64,000 nt of DNA from Mucilaginibacter polytrichastri (lineage in GTDB: Bacteria > Bacteroidota > Bacteroidia > Sphingobacteriales > Sphingobacteriaceae): the NCBI RefSeq assembly GCF_001911425.1, contig NZ_MPPL01000001.1, forward strand, positions 3,655,270 through 3,719,269. Direction: 5' to 3'. Below, piece by piece: positions 1 through 8,534 of the stretch (within the stretch, counting starts at the first letter, position 1; every line of letters begins with the position of its first letter). The notes beneath the pieces are model-generated. The model worked only from the letters and a program-made list of their open reading frames with translations. It was not told where the DNA came from and did no database searches. A program made the translations under genes and the position numbers.

Positions 1-393
1 ATAACCCAGCCAAACATCATTACCGATAATGGTATCGCCCTTAAAAGGATATTTGTTAAGATGATCTGCCCCTTCGTTTACTTTTTCCCAACCATTGCCA
101 AATATGGCGAATGGGAAGGTTGATATCGGTTTAGTTTCATGATTAGCGCCGTTCATGATAAACTTTACGCCCGATGCAATGGCACAAAACCTACCGATTA
201 CCAGTTTATCGCCCAGGAAATCGAAATGGTATAAAACATTCTTTTCAAAGTTATAGGGGTCATCGTGATCATCGTAATAGGTATAGTCGCCCACAATAAT
301 ATTGGGGCGGGTAATAATATTTTTAAGGAAAACCAAATTGGTATAAGTAGCCAGCGGATGCACCACAGCCACATCAGGACCATGTTCTGTCAT
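1..393 (-). CDS. Vat-family (xenobiotic/streptogramin A) O-acetyltransferase, 3' end outside window
   Basis: 131 codons are open from an ATG at 393 to the window edge, so the C-terminal part is missing. An in-frame TAA two codons upstream of this ATG fixes the start. The protein contains NIIVGDYTYY, then FEKNVLYHFDF, GDKLVIGRFCAIASG, MNGANH and the start of a left-handed beta-helix (GDTIIGNDVWLG). This order is typical of Vat/CatB-like hexapeptide acetyltransferases, which move an acetyl group from acetyl-CoA to a hydroxyl of virginiamycin-type streptogramins or chloramphenicol. The His of MNGANH corresponds to the family's catalytic His. Whether this chromosomal copy acts on an antibiotic cannot be told from sequence; many Bacteroidetes homologues have unknown substrates. 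Family assignment is firm, substrate is inference. Confidence 0.85.
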   Translation of the reverse strand, partial: MTEHGPDVAVVHPLATYTNLVFLKNIITRPNIIVGDYTYYDDHDDPYNFEKNVLYHFDFLGDKLVIGRFCAIASGVKFIMNGANHETKPISTFPFAIFGNGWEKVNEGADHLNKYPFKGDTIIGNDVWLGY

Positions 394-759
394 ATAAATT
401 TAATGCTTGAAAATTTTAATGGAATATGCTATTTGTTAAACAGCACGATGAAATTTAAGCGACCTGCGATCCCTAATTAAGGTTGAAATAATAACTTATT
501 GCCTGCAGGCCGTTTATATTACCATTGGAGTAATGCCTTATGTTATAAGGACATTACGAAGATAAGATTTTTGTTAGACAAACCAGAAGCTTGATATTAT
601 TCCCCCTTGGGGAGGGAAATAAAATACTCATCTTGTCATTCCGAACGTAGTAATGAATCTTCTTCGATAAGCAAATCGGCTTAGCATGGCGAAGAAGATC
701 CTTCGCTATCGCTCTGGATGACAAAATAAGTAATCAAAGCTTTGCATTGATTCTAGTAA
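394..759. other. Intergenic region without a gene, with hairpin and repeat
   Basis: No convincing coding sequence is seen in these 366 bases. They hold the upstream region of the acetyltransferase gene, an imperfect hairpin at 530-556 (GTAATG-CCTTA paired with TAAGG-CATTAC), a short CCCCCTTGGGGAGGG patch at 602-616, and the palindromic repeat described separately at 633-726, which lies directly downstream of the DUF885 gene. Confidence 0.6.
633..726. repeat. Palindromic intergenic repeat, GTCATTC/GAAGAATCTTC type
   Basis: The outer ends TTGTCATTCCGAACG and the reverse of CTCTGGATGACAAA pair imperfectly, and an inner arm AATCTTCTTCG pairs with CGAAGAAGATC. The element lies just after the stop of the minus-strand DUF885 gene and could fold as a long hairpin in that transcript. 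Related copies occur at 15055-15135 and 26446-26538. Confidence 0.7.
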
Positions 760-2517
760 CTATTTCTTCTTCAGCATCAACTCGCTGATATATTTAACAG
801 GCGCGCTGCCATAGCCCAGGAATTTTTCGTTGAAGTCCTTTAGCTTAAACAGCTTATCGCCTACTTTCTTTTTATAGGCTTCGCGCAGGTCTATGATCTC
901 TTTGTAGCCGCTGTAGTAGCTGGTTAATTGCACGCTGGTTACGCTTACACGCTTCCATTTGTTGTCAGCTTCGGCTTGCTGCTGGAAAGCCTCATGGGTC
1001 AGCATTTTAACTACCTGTTCTTTGGTCATGGTGCCGGTGTGTACGCTGTAGTCAACTATGGTATTACAAACCGAACGCAGGTTCCATTTGTACCACATCA
1101 GCCACATTTCGGGTTCATTATTACCGTAGCCGTTTTCCAGCATCATTTGCTCGGTGTATACGGCCCAGCCTTCTATCATGGCCCCATTACCCAAAATAGA
1201 CTTGATTAAACTTGGCGATTTGTTAGCGTAAACCAGTTGCGTATAATGGCCCGGTATAGCTTCGTGAATACACAAGATCTGTAAAATGTACTGATTGTAC
1301 TCGCGCAGGTAGCTTTCGGCTTTTGCAGCAGGCCAGCCACTGAGGCTCCCCACGTTAAAATAAGTATTCCCGGTTTTATCATAAGGGCCCGGCGAAGTTA
1401 CCGAAGCACCGGCAACACCAGCCATGTAAGCCGGCTCTTTACGCACTACCAATGGTTTGGATGGATCTATATACAGCAGATCTTTGCTCTTCACAAAAGC
1501 AGTAAGTTTTGGGATCTGCGCCGAAATAGCCGATTGAAACTCATCCGGCTGCACATGCTTAGCAGACAGTGTATCTATCATCTTACCAATCAGTTCCAGC
1601 GTATCTGTTGGCATGGCTGCTTTGCCAAAATATTTAGGCCAAAGCTGCTTACTGTATTTGGCCATCTCTTTATGCAGATATTTTTTGCGTTCTATAGCGG
1701 CATTATAGATCTGCTGCGGTGTGCTGGCAGACTGTACTTCGTACTTAAATTTATCCTGGTACAGCTCCTTACCCAAACGGAAACTGCGGGGATGGTCATT
1801 CTTCATGCCCTTTAACCAGGCAGCATATCCCTTTATGGCATCGGCAGATAGCTTGGCCCTATCCAGCATCTTTTGCTTTTCGGGTTGAGGGATGGTGGTT
1901 TTCTTCAATGAGTCTGCAAAGTCCGACTCAAAAACCGATACCCCGCCGGTATGCTGATCTATCGCCAAAGCAGTTAGCTCGGCAACCGGGTTTTTAAGTT
2001 GCTTTTCGGCTTCTTTGTAGTAAACCGGGATGTTAAGCATCTTCATATAAAAATTACGCAGGCGCTTATCTAAGGGCTCGTATTTCTCATTCAATATAAA
2101 AGCGAACGTACCAATCACATTATAGGCAGATGGGTCCCACTCGTATGCTTTTTCCTGCTGCAGCCCCCACTGGGTATACTGCATCTGGTTTTCCATCAAA
2201 TGGTAATCAATTTTCCCATTATCAGTCAGGCTGTTTAAGTCGAAGTTACCCAGCGAGTCGAGCGTTTTGCGGGTAAAGGTAAGCTGCTTTTGGCGGCTGT
2301 CTGCATTGGGAATAATCAGGATGCTATCATATTTATGGTAGCCAACCTGCGTAGCCAAATCAGGGTTAATTTTCCATAAACCGTCTAAAAAACGTTCTTC
2401 ATATGCGCCAAAGGCCGTACTATCTTTCTGTTGCGGTGCTACACCTGCGCCATCTTTTTTACAACCTATAAAAAAGGTAAGCGCCGCTGCGACTATTAAA
2501 ACTGACTTTTTGATCAC
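760..2517 (-). CDS. DUF885 family lipoprotein, predicted zinc metallopeptidase
   Basis: The 585-residue protein begins with a lipoprotein signal (hydrophobic residues 5-17, lipobox FIGC with Cys19), so it is probably anchored on the periplasmic side of a membrane. The body is a DUF885 domain of usual length. It carries HEAIPGH at 418-424, a form of HExxxxH zinc site, with Glu449 in MIEGWAVYTE as a likely third ligand. DUF885 proteins are distant relatives of M32/M2-type helical metallopeptidases; the exact substrate is unknown. The gene is monocistronic, divergent from the DinB gene, and its end is followed by a palindromic repeat that may end transcription. The lipobox is seen directly; peptidase function is inferred from the motif. 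Confidence 0.88.
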   Translation of the reverse strand: MIKKSVLIVAAALTFFIGCKKDGAGVAPQQKDSTAFGAYEERFLDGLWKINPDLATQVGYHKYDSILIIPNADSRQKQLTFTRKTLDSLGNFDLNSLTDNGKIDYHLMENQMQYTQWGLQQEKAYEWDPSAYNVIGTFAFILNEKYEPLDKRLRNFYMKMLNIPVYYKEAEKQLKNPVAELTALAIDQHTGGVSVFESDFADSLKKTTIPQPEKQKMLDRAKLSADAIKGYAAWLKGMKNDHPRSFRLGKELYQDKFKYEVQSASTPQQIYNAAIERKKYLHKEMAKYSKQLWPKYFGKAAMPTDTLELIGKMIDTLSAKHVQPDEFQSAISAQIPKLTAFVKSKDLLYIDPSKPLVVRKEPAYMAGVAGASVTSPGPYDKTGNTYFNVGSLSGWPAAKAESYLREYNQYILQILCIHEAIPGHYTQLVYANKSPSLIKSILGNGAMIEGWAVYTEQMMLENGYGNNEPEMWLMWYKWNLRSVCNTIVDYSVHTGTMTKEQVVKMLTHEAFQQQAEADNKWKRVSVTSVQLTSYYSGYKEIIDLREAYKKKVGDKLFKLKDFNEKFLGYGSAPVKYISELMLKKK

Positions 2518-2656
2518 TTGGGTAGGGGTTTAAAATCGAGCATAAACTTAAACATTTACGTTAAATATTTATAATTACTACCATTGTGTAAAAACAGCTT
2601 TACAATTACAACGCAACTATTACCAATTAACATTGTTAACCTACAAATAAAAACCA

Positions 2657-3130
2657 ATGGATAAACAACATAATATATTAATTGACGAACTGGTTAAATT
2701 GTTGCGCGGCGGCAGTGCCCATGCCTCGTTAAAAGATGCCATTAAAGATTTACCGGCCGAACTACGCGGTGTTAAACCCTATGATCTTCCCTACAGTATC
2801 TGGCAACTGGTAGAGCACATCCGTATTGCACAATGGGATATGCTGGAGTTTAGTCGCGACCCTAACCACCAATCGCCGAAATGGCCGGATGGTTATTGGC
2901 CCAAGGAAGCAGCCCCGGCCGATGAAACTGCCTGGAAAAACGCCATCCACCAAATTGACCTCGACCTCGAAAACTTTATCAACCTGATTCAGCAAGATGA
3001 TATCTACAAAGAGCTTTCGCATGGCGACGGGCAAACTATTTTGCGCGAGGCCCTGCAAATGGCAGATCATACCAGCTATCACATCAGCGAGATCATCATT
3101 ATTCGACGCTTGTTTAAGGCATGGAAATAA
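2657..3130 (+). CDS. DinB family protein
   Basis: This 157-residue protein has the size of DinB/YfiT four-helix proteins. The putative metal triad is His54 (LVEHI), His138 and His142 (ADHTSYHISEI), placed at the ends of helices as in the family. DinB-like proteins include thiol-dependent S-transferases (bacillithiol or mycothiol) and proteins of unknown role. A bshC gene for bacillithiol synthesis lies 22 kb away, so a bacillithiol-dependent transferase is a reasonable but untested idea. The gene is convergent with the hydrolase gene downstream and is separated from it by a clear bidirectional terminator. Confidence 0.85.
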   Translation: MDKQHNILIDELVKLLRGGSAHASLKDAIKDLPAELRGVKPYDLPYSIWQLVEHIRIAQWDMLEFSRDPNHQSPKWPDGYWPKEAAPADETAWKNAIHQIDLDLENFINLIQQDDIYKELSHGDGQTILREALQMADHTSYHISEIIIIRRLFKAWK

Positions 3131-3152
3131 GAAAATTTATATTATAAAACTA

Positions 3153-3192
3153 AAATGCCCCTTACCAAAATAGCTTTATAAGGGGCATTTTA
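3153..3192. terminator. Bidirectional rho-independent terminator between convergent genes
   Basis: A 12-bp perfect stem, AAATGCCCCTTA with TAAGGGGCATTT, encloses a 14-nt loop and has A/T runs on both sides. It lies between the stop codons of the DinB gene and the minus-strand hydrolase gene, so it can serve both. Confidence 0.85.
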
Positions 3193-3209
3193 TTATAGCG
3201 TTATTTAAA

Positions 3210-4517
3210 TTATTTCAGCTTATTAATAAAATCTACCACGCCGGTAACCAGCTCGGGTTTAATTGGGAGGTCGGGCTGGCTGTAGGTGGCCAGGTTTTTA
3301 TCTTTATCAGCAGGCGCGTCCTTTAATACATGATTCATGTTGGGGATAATCAGCAAGGTAGCTTCCGTTTTAGCCTTTTTCAGTTTATCAGCTTCTTCTG
3401 TTTTTATCTGTAAATCTGTTGTACCCTGAACGATCAATATCGGCATTTTTAACTTTTTGATCTCCCTTAATGGGGCATACCTCATCCATGATAACAGGAA
3501 AGGCTGTATGCTTGGGCGTACATACGGATATAATGAGGCATCTACATCGGGCTGCAATTTACCCTTGCGGGCCAAACTGTCTACAATATTTCCAAACCGG
3601 GTAGAGATATAATCAGGCAAAGCTTTTACCTGGTCTTTTAATAAATAATAAGCAGGCTGTGCGGCACCACCAACAGAAATAAAGGCACTCACCGGGTTTT
3701 CTGCAGAAGCAAGCATCCCAACTAATGAGCCTTCGTTGTGGCCAAATACAATTATTTTAGAAAAACGGGTATCATCATGCAGCTTATTAATCAGGCTCAT
3801 GGCATCCTCTGCATAATCTTCTATCCGCAATTGATCTTCTTTAGTACTGCTAGTGCTTTCGCCTACCATACGCTTATCATAACGTAAACTGGCAATGCCG
3901 CTTTTGCTCAAGGCTTCGGCCAGTTGTTTATAGGCATTGGTGTTTAAACCCTGTTTAGCATTGTTGCCATTACGGTCTGTAGGGCCGGCACCGGCAATAA
4001 TAAGTACCAAAGGCACTTTTGCAGCAGCATTGGCAGGCATGGTTAATGTGCCGGCAATGGTGCCCGAAAAACCTTTTACCGTGTAAGCAGATTCGCCGAG
4101 CGATGGGTCAACATTTAACAGTTTAAGCGCTTCGGCAGCTTTAGCAGCGTCAGATGGGCTGGTATAGTTATCAAAAAGTAACCCTCCCATCTGGTCTTTA
4201 TCGTTAAGGCTCACTTTCATGGCCAGTACAGATTTGGTAAAGCTAACCTTATAAGTGGCTATATTTTTATCAATACCCACAAATGAGATTTGCTGCAACC
4301 GGCCCAATTGCGATTGAAGCTGATTAATCATCACCTGGTTTTTATCCTCAGGCAAGGCAGTACGCACTTCGGGCGCAAACATATTAAATATACTATCGGG
4401 CTGGTTAAGGTTATAATATTGCTGAAAACGGGTAATAGCAACCTTATAATTCTTAGGCTCAGACTGGGCATGTGCATTTACTGCAATCACAATAAATACT
4501 AAAAGCAATTTCTTCAT
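3210..4517 (-). CDS. Exported alpha/beta hydrolase with DUF3887-like N-terminal domain; nucleophile Ser replaced by Asn
   Basis: A Sec signal peptide (residues 1-18, ending AHAQ) is followed by a DUF3887-like NTF2-type domain (about 20-115) and an alpha/beta hydrolase fold (about 145-435). Visible hydrolase features are the oxyanion loop AGAGPTDRNGN (175-185), strand and elbow IIVFGHNEGS, acid Asp368 (VQGTTD) and His396 (NMNH). The nucleophile elbow, normally GHSEG in this family, reads GHNEG: codon 261 at 3735-3737 is AAC, one transition from AGC. The oxyanion loop, Asp and His are otherwise kept. The protein may therefore be catalytically dead, use an altered mechanism, or reflect a base error. 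It is divergent from the outer-membrane gene at 4738. Confidence 0.85.
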   Translation of the reverse strand: MKKLLLVFIVIAVNAHAQSEPKNYKVAITRFQQYYNLNQPDSIFNMFAPEVRTALPEDKNQVMINQLQSQLGRLQQISFVGIDKNIATYKVSFTKSVLAMKVSLNDKDQMGGLLFDNYTSPSDAAKAAEALKLLNVDPSLGESAYTVKGFSGTIAGTLTMPANAAAKVPLVLIIAGAGPTDRNGNNAKQGLNTNAYKQLAEALSKSGIASLRYDKRMVGESTSSTKEDQLRIEDYAEDAMSLINKLHDDTRFSKIIVFGHNEGSLVGMLASAENPVSAFISVGGAAQPAYYLLKDQVKALPDYISTRFGNIVDSLARKGKLQPDVDASLYPYVRPSIQPFLLSWMRYAPLREIKKLKMPILIVQGTTDLQIKTEEADKLKKAKTEATLLIIPNMNHVLKDAPADKDKNLATYSQPDLPIKPELVTGVVDFINKLK

Positions 4518-4737
4518 TCTTGTACTTGTATCAGGGGCGAAGTTAATTATACTTCATCAAAATTAATCATTTAACTAAAGGTCTTATTGCCGGCTTAAAA
4601 TCTAGTAAAATAAGTCTCAGTTAAATAATTTGTAACCAAATTAAGATAAAAACGTAAAAAACGGACTTGTATGTCAGAAACTTATTATATTAAATTTTTA
4701 ATTTAGCGAACCAGACCGCACAATACTAAGTTTTTGG

Positions 4738-7182
4738 ATGAAAAAAACGTTTACTTTTCTATTATTGCTCATTCTAGCCAGTATTGTTTACCATACCTAT
4801 GCTCAAACTAAAATCTCCGGGCTTCAGGGTAAAATAATTAATGAAAAAGATGCCGTTGCCGAAGCTGCTACTATTCTATTAAGGCGCTTTCGAGATTCGG
4901 CCATGGTTCAATCAACCATCAGCAATAATAATGGCGTTTTTGAATTTAACGGTGTAAAGCCCGATAAATACATTTTACAGGTCACTAAAACAGGCTATCA
5001 CAAAATGGTGAGTGGCCCTTACCTGGTTACTGCAGGCCGCATTATTATTATAGACCCCATTAAACTACAAATAGCTGAAGTTAGTTTGCGCGAGGTTGTG
5101 ATAACCGATAAACGTAAATATTACGAAGTAAGGCCCGATAAAACCGTTTTAAATGTAGACCGGAGCATACTGGCAAGCGGCTCAACAGTATTTAATATAT
5201 TAAGCACTTCGCCCGGCGTAAAGGTTAACGGCAGCGGCGATATATTTTTACGTGCCGGGCTAAGGGCTACCATATTTGTAAACGGCAAACAAATACGTTT
5301 AGAAGGCGACGACCTTACCGCTTACCTGCAAACCCTGGCCACTGCAGATGTAGAGCAAATAGAACTGATCCAAAACCCAACCGCAAAATACGATGCAACA
5401 GGTAGCGGGGGTATTATTAACGTGATATTAAAAAGGGGCAAAAACGTTGGTTTTAATGGCAATATAACCACCAACGCCGATTATGGCACTTTTGGAAAAG
5501 CCGGCGCTTCATTTAACGGCAACTACCGTACAGAAAAAATAAATGTATTTGGAGGCTTTGGTTATAAATACGTTAAAACAGACCATACTATTAACAACCT
5601 GCGCAACGTAAACGCAGCCGACGTTACCACCTTTGATACCTATTATTACAATACCCAGCGCACACCTTCTTTTAACTACACCCTAGGTACCGACTATGCA
5701 ATTAATGCTACCCACACCATCGGTTTTTTAATTAAAGGCAGCCATGAAACCAACCGGTTTGATAAAGCAACCAACAGCTACATGTATTTTAAAGGTGTGG
5801 GCGATACCACCATCACTACCCTATCAAACTTAAAACGGTCGAGAGAAAACATTAATTACAATATTAACTATGCAGGCACACTTGGGCATACCAAACAAAC
5901 CCTGAGTGCCGATGCAGATCTGTCTATCCTTAACCGGCATTCGTACGAGGATATAATTAGCAGTACCTATCCAACAGCGGCGGTAAACTCAAGCCCAAGC
6001 GTTTACAATAATGATACCTTGCGCAATGTTGCCCCTACCCGCATCATCAATGAATCTGTTAAGGTAGATTACAGCAACCCCATTACTAAAAACAGCAGGC
6101 TGGAAGCCGGCGTAAAAGCAAGCTATGTAAAAAGCGATAACACCCAAACATTTAACGTACTGGTTAACAATATATTCCAACCTGTAAATATATTAACAAA
6201 TCAGTTTTTTTACACCGAAAAAAAGGGAGCCGCTTACGTCAACTACGCAGGCACCAGCAATAAATTTAGCTATAATGCAGGCTTAAGGCTAGAGCGTACC
6301 ATATCAGACGCTAATACGCAAACAGTGGGGGTTGATATTAAACGTACTTTTACCAAGCTGTTTCCATCTGTAAGGCTTACTTACAATTTAGATCAGGCGC
6401 AGCAGCTTACTTTTATTTATAATCGCCGTATTGATCCTCCGGCTTATGAGAACCTTAACACAACCATATCTTACCAGGATAATTATAATTACCGCACAGG
6501 CAATGCTTACTTAAAGCCACAGTATACCGATAATTTTGAATTAGCGTACAAGGGTAAATCAAACTACAGAATAACAGTACACGCCCTAACAGTGGCCGAC
6601 TTTTTTGATTTCAGCTACTTTTTACAAAGTAACACAAGCAATATACTGGTTACAACCAAGCGTAATTTAAAAAGGGTAAACAACTATGGCGCTAAATTGG
6701 ATTTGCCGTTGCGACCGGCTAAATGGTGGGATATTAATTTCAACCCCGATTTTTCTTACTATCAGTTTAAAGACTATTCGGGTAACTTAAATAAATGGTC
6801 TAAAGACTTGATTCTGGATCTTAGCCAGAATTTTGAGCTCACCAAAACCATCTCTGCAACTTTATACACCCATTACGAATCGGATGTGTTTTATGGTATT
6901 TCTGATAATAAACCTGTTTTTTATGCAACGCCCGGCATCCGGAAGCAATTGTTTAATAAAGCGGGCAGTATCAGCTTTACCTGCAGCGATATTTTTAATA
7001 CCCTGCGCGACCGCACCACCACTACTTACAGAAACCTGGACATTAGCACCTACGATAAAAAAGAAAGCAGGATTGCGCGCCTTACCTTTGTTTACAACTT
7101 TGGCAAGCACACCGTAAAGGCAGCACGTAAGCATGCCGTTGGTAATAATGAGGAATTAAAACGAATGAGTGGCAGTAATTAA
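4738..7182 (+). CDS. TonB-dependent-receptor-like outer membrane beta-barrel protein (OMP_b-brl_3 type)
   Basis: The 814-residue protein starts with a signal peptide (1-23), then a carboxypeptidase regulatory-like beta-sandwich (about 27-108), a plug-like domain (about 130-232, with VNGKQIR and YDATGSGGIINVILKRG) and a long outer membrane beta-barrel (about 235-800). This order matches the Bacteroidetes OMP_b-brl_3 family, relatives of TonB receptors that often lack a SusD partner. None is present here, so a substrate cannot be named. The C-terminus continues past the barrel with a short basic tail. The stop overlaps the stop of the convergent DUF1634 gene by 4 bp, leaving no room for a terminator. 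Confidence 0.88.
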   Translation: MKKTFTFLLLLILASIVYHTYAQTKISGLQGKIINEKDAVAEAATILLRRFRDSAMVQSTISNNNGVFEFNGVKPDKYILQVTKTGYHKMVSGPYLVTAGRIIIIDPIKLQIAEVSLREVVITDKRKYYEVRPDKTVLNVDRSILASGSTVFNILSTSPGVKVNGSGDIFLRAGLRATIFVNGKQIRLEGDDLTAYLQTLATADVEQIELIQNPTAKYDATGSGGIINVILKRGKNVGFNGNITTNADYGTFGKAGASFNGNYRTEKINVFGGFGYKYVKTDHTINNLRNVNAADVTTFDTYYYNTQRTPSFNYTLGTDYAINATHTIGFLIKGSHETNRFDKATNSYMYFKGVGDTTITTLSNLKRSRENINYNINYAGTLGHTKQTLSADADLSILNRHSYEDIISSTYPTAAVNSSPSVYNNDTLRNVAPTRIINESVKVDYSNPITKNSRLEAGVKASYVKSDNTQTFNVLVNNIFQPVNILTNQFFYTEKKGAAYVNYAGTSNKFSYNAGLRLERTISDANTQTVGVDIKRTFTKLFPSVRLTYNLDQAQQLTFIYNRRIDPPAYENLNTTISYQDNYNYRTGNAYLKPQYTDNFELAYKGKSNYRITVHALTVADFFDFSYFLQSNTSNILVTTKRNLKRVNNYGAKLDLPLRPAKWWDINFNPDFSYYQFKDYSGNLNKWSKDLILDLSQNFELTKTISATLYTHYESDVFYGISDNKPVFYATPGIRKQLFNKAGSISFTCSDIFNTLRDRTTTTYRNLDISTYDKKESRIARLTFVYNFGKHTVKAARKHAVGNNEELKRMSGSN

Positions 7183-7568
7183 CCTCCGTGCCCTGTTAAC
7201 ATGCCGGTAATAATAATACACAACACCAGCAGTGTAATGCCCACATACAGATAGTCTTTTTCTATAATAAAGCCTATGGCAGAAAATATGATCCTGACTA
7301 CCGGTGTGGCTATCAGCAAAATAATACCTGCCTGTATAATTGCCCGGCCGCGGCCTGCCAGTATACCATGGAAAATCCCAGGCAGGGTATGCACAAAATC
7401 TGGCACGCCTTTAAAATCGTGGTAATCTATATGCTCGGTGCTGTGGCGGCTCAGGTAAATTACCCCGCCAATAAAAACAACAATCATCGATACAAAAACC
7501 CCGATGCGCAACACCCAGCCAATAAGGGCTTCTATGTCGGTATCTTTAAATTTAGTTTGGTTTGCCAT
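7179..7568 (-). CDS. DUF1634 membrane protein
   Basis: A 129-residue protein with three predicted membrane helices (about 15-38, 68-90 and 98-122). It starts 3 bp after the stop of the TauE/SafE gene, and this DUF1634-TauE pair is widespread in Bacteroidetes and other bacteria, so a joint role in anion export is likely. Its own function is undescribed. It has no visible catalytic residues. Confidence 0.85.
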   Translation of the reverse strand: MANQTKFKDTDIEALIGWVLRIGVFVSMIVVFIGGVIYLSRHSTEHIDYHDFKGVPDFVHTLPGIFHGILAGRGRAIIQAGIILLIATPVVRIIFSAIGFIIEKDYLYVGITLLVLCIIITGMLTGHGG

Positions 7569-7571
7569 TGT

Positions 7572-8408
7572 TTAAATTTTACCGGTTAAACCATTGTATA
7601 TCATTTGCCCGGCCAGTATGGTTACAATAACCGCAAATACCCAACGCAACCACCCCGATGAGGTAGATTTGACCAATATTTTAGATCCCGTTAAAGCGCC
7701 CAGCAATACACCTATTACTACAGGCATAGCAAGTGCCGGGTCAATATATCCTCTTTGTAAATAAACCACCGCGCTTGCAGCAGCGGTAACACCTATCATA
7801 AAATTACTGGTTGTTGTTGATACCTTAAACGGGATGCGCATAATACTATCCATAGCCACCACTTTAAGTGAACCCGAGCCAATGCCCAGCAAGCCCGAGA
7901 TAACACCGGCAAAAAGCATCATTACAAAACCGCCGCCTACTTTGCGTACACCATATTTTACTTCGCCATCGGCAGTGGGGTAGCTTCCGTTTAATTTGAG
8001 TTTTTCAGCCCAAACGCTTTCTGTCTGCAAAACAGTGGTATCTTTTTTACGCAGCGACATGATGGCCGAAAAGATAAGGATCACCCCAAATATTACAGCA
8101 ATAATAGGTGCGTGGATCACCAACGAAAGCATGGCCCCTATCAAAGCACCTGTTGTGGTGGCAATTTCCAGAAACATCCCAATCCGCATGTTGGTTATCC
8201 CCTCCTTAACATAAGCCGCTGCCGAACCCGATGAGGTGGCAATAACAGATACCAGCGAAGCACCTATAGCATAATGGATATTTATCCCCAAACCAATGGT
8301 TAATAAAGGGATAATAACCACACCGCCGCCCAGACCGGTTAATGAACCCAAAAGGCCTGCGAAATAAGCGCCCACCAGTATAATTAATGTTAAAACGAGT
8401 ACCGACAT
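7572..8408 (-). CDS. TauE/SafE family sulfite/sulfonate exporter-like permease
   Basis: The 278-residue protein has about seven or eight hydrophobic helices and the two family repeats, each with a glycine-rich turn: GLLGSLTGLGGGVVIIPLL near residue 20 and GVISGLLGIGSGSLKVVAMD near residue 170. TauE/SafE proteins are thought to move sulfite, sulfoacetate or similar organosulfur anions across the inner membrane. No sulfur-metabolism genes lie nearby, so the substrate is open. It is the first gene of a two-gene unit with DUF1634 and is divergent from the M16 peptidase gene. Confidence 0.88.
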   Translation of the reverse strand: MSVLVLTLIILVGAYFAGLLGSLTGLGGGVVIIPLLTIGLGINIHYAIGASLVSVIATSSGSAAAYVKEGITNMRIGMFLEIATTTGALIGAMLSLVIHAPIIAVIFGVILIFSAIMSLRKKDTTVLQTESVWAEKLKLNGSYPTADGEVKYGVRKVGGGFVMMLFAGVISGLLGIGSGSLKVVAMDSIMRIPFKVSTTTSNFMIGVTAAASAVVYLQRGYIDPALAMPVVIGVLLGALTGSKILVKSTSSGWLRWVFAVIVTILAGQMIYNGLTGKI

Positions 8409-8534
8409 ATAGTGGTGATGGTGTTGAAGTTGCTAAAGTAATAAATACTTTTTTAGGCACCGGGTTTTTAGTGTAACGTTAATTTTAACTTTAAATTAGA
8501 TAGAAATGGCTACTTTAACCGTTTATAACATCGT

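Noticed and set aside
1534..1815. Plus-strand frame of 93 codons within the DUF885 gene
   Set aside because: Shadow of the minus-strand DUF885 gene, which has signal, zinc motif and normal length.
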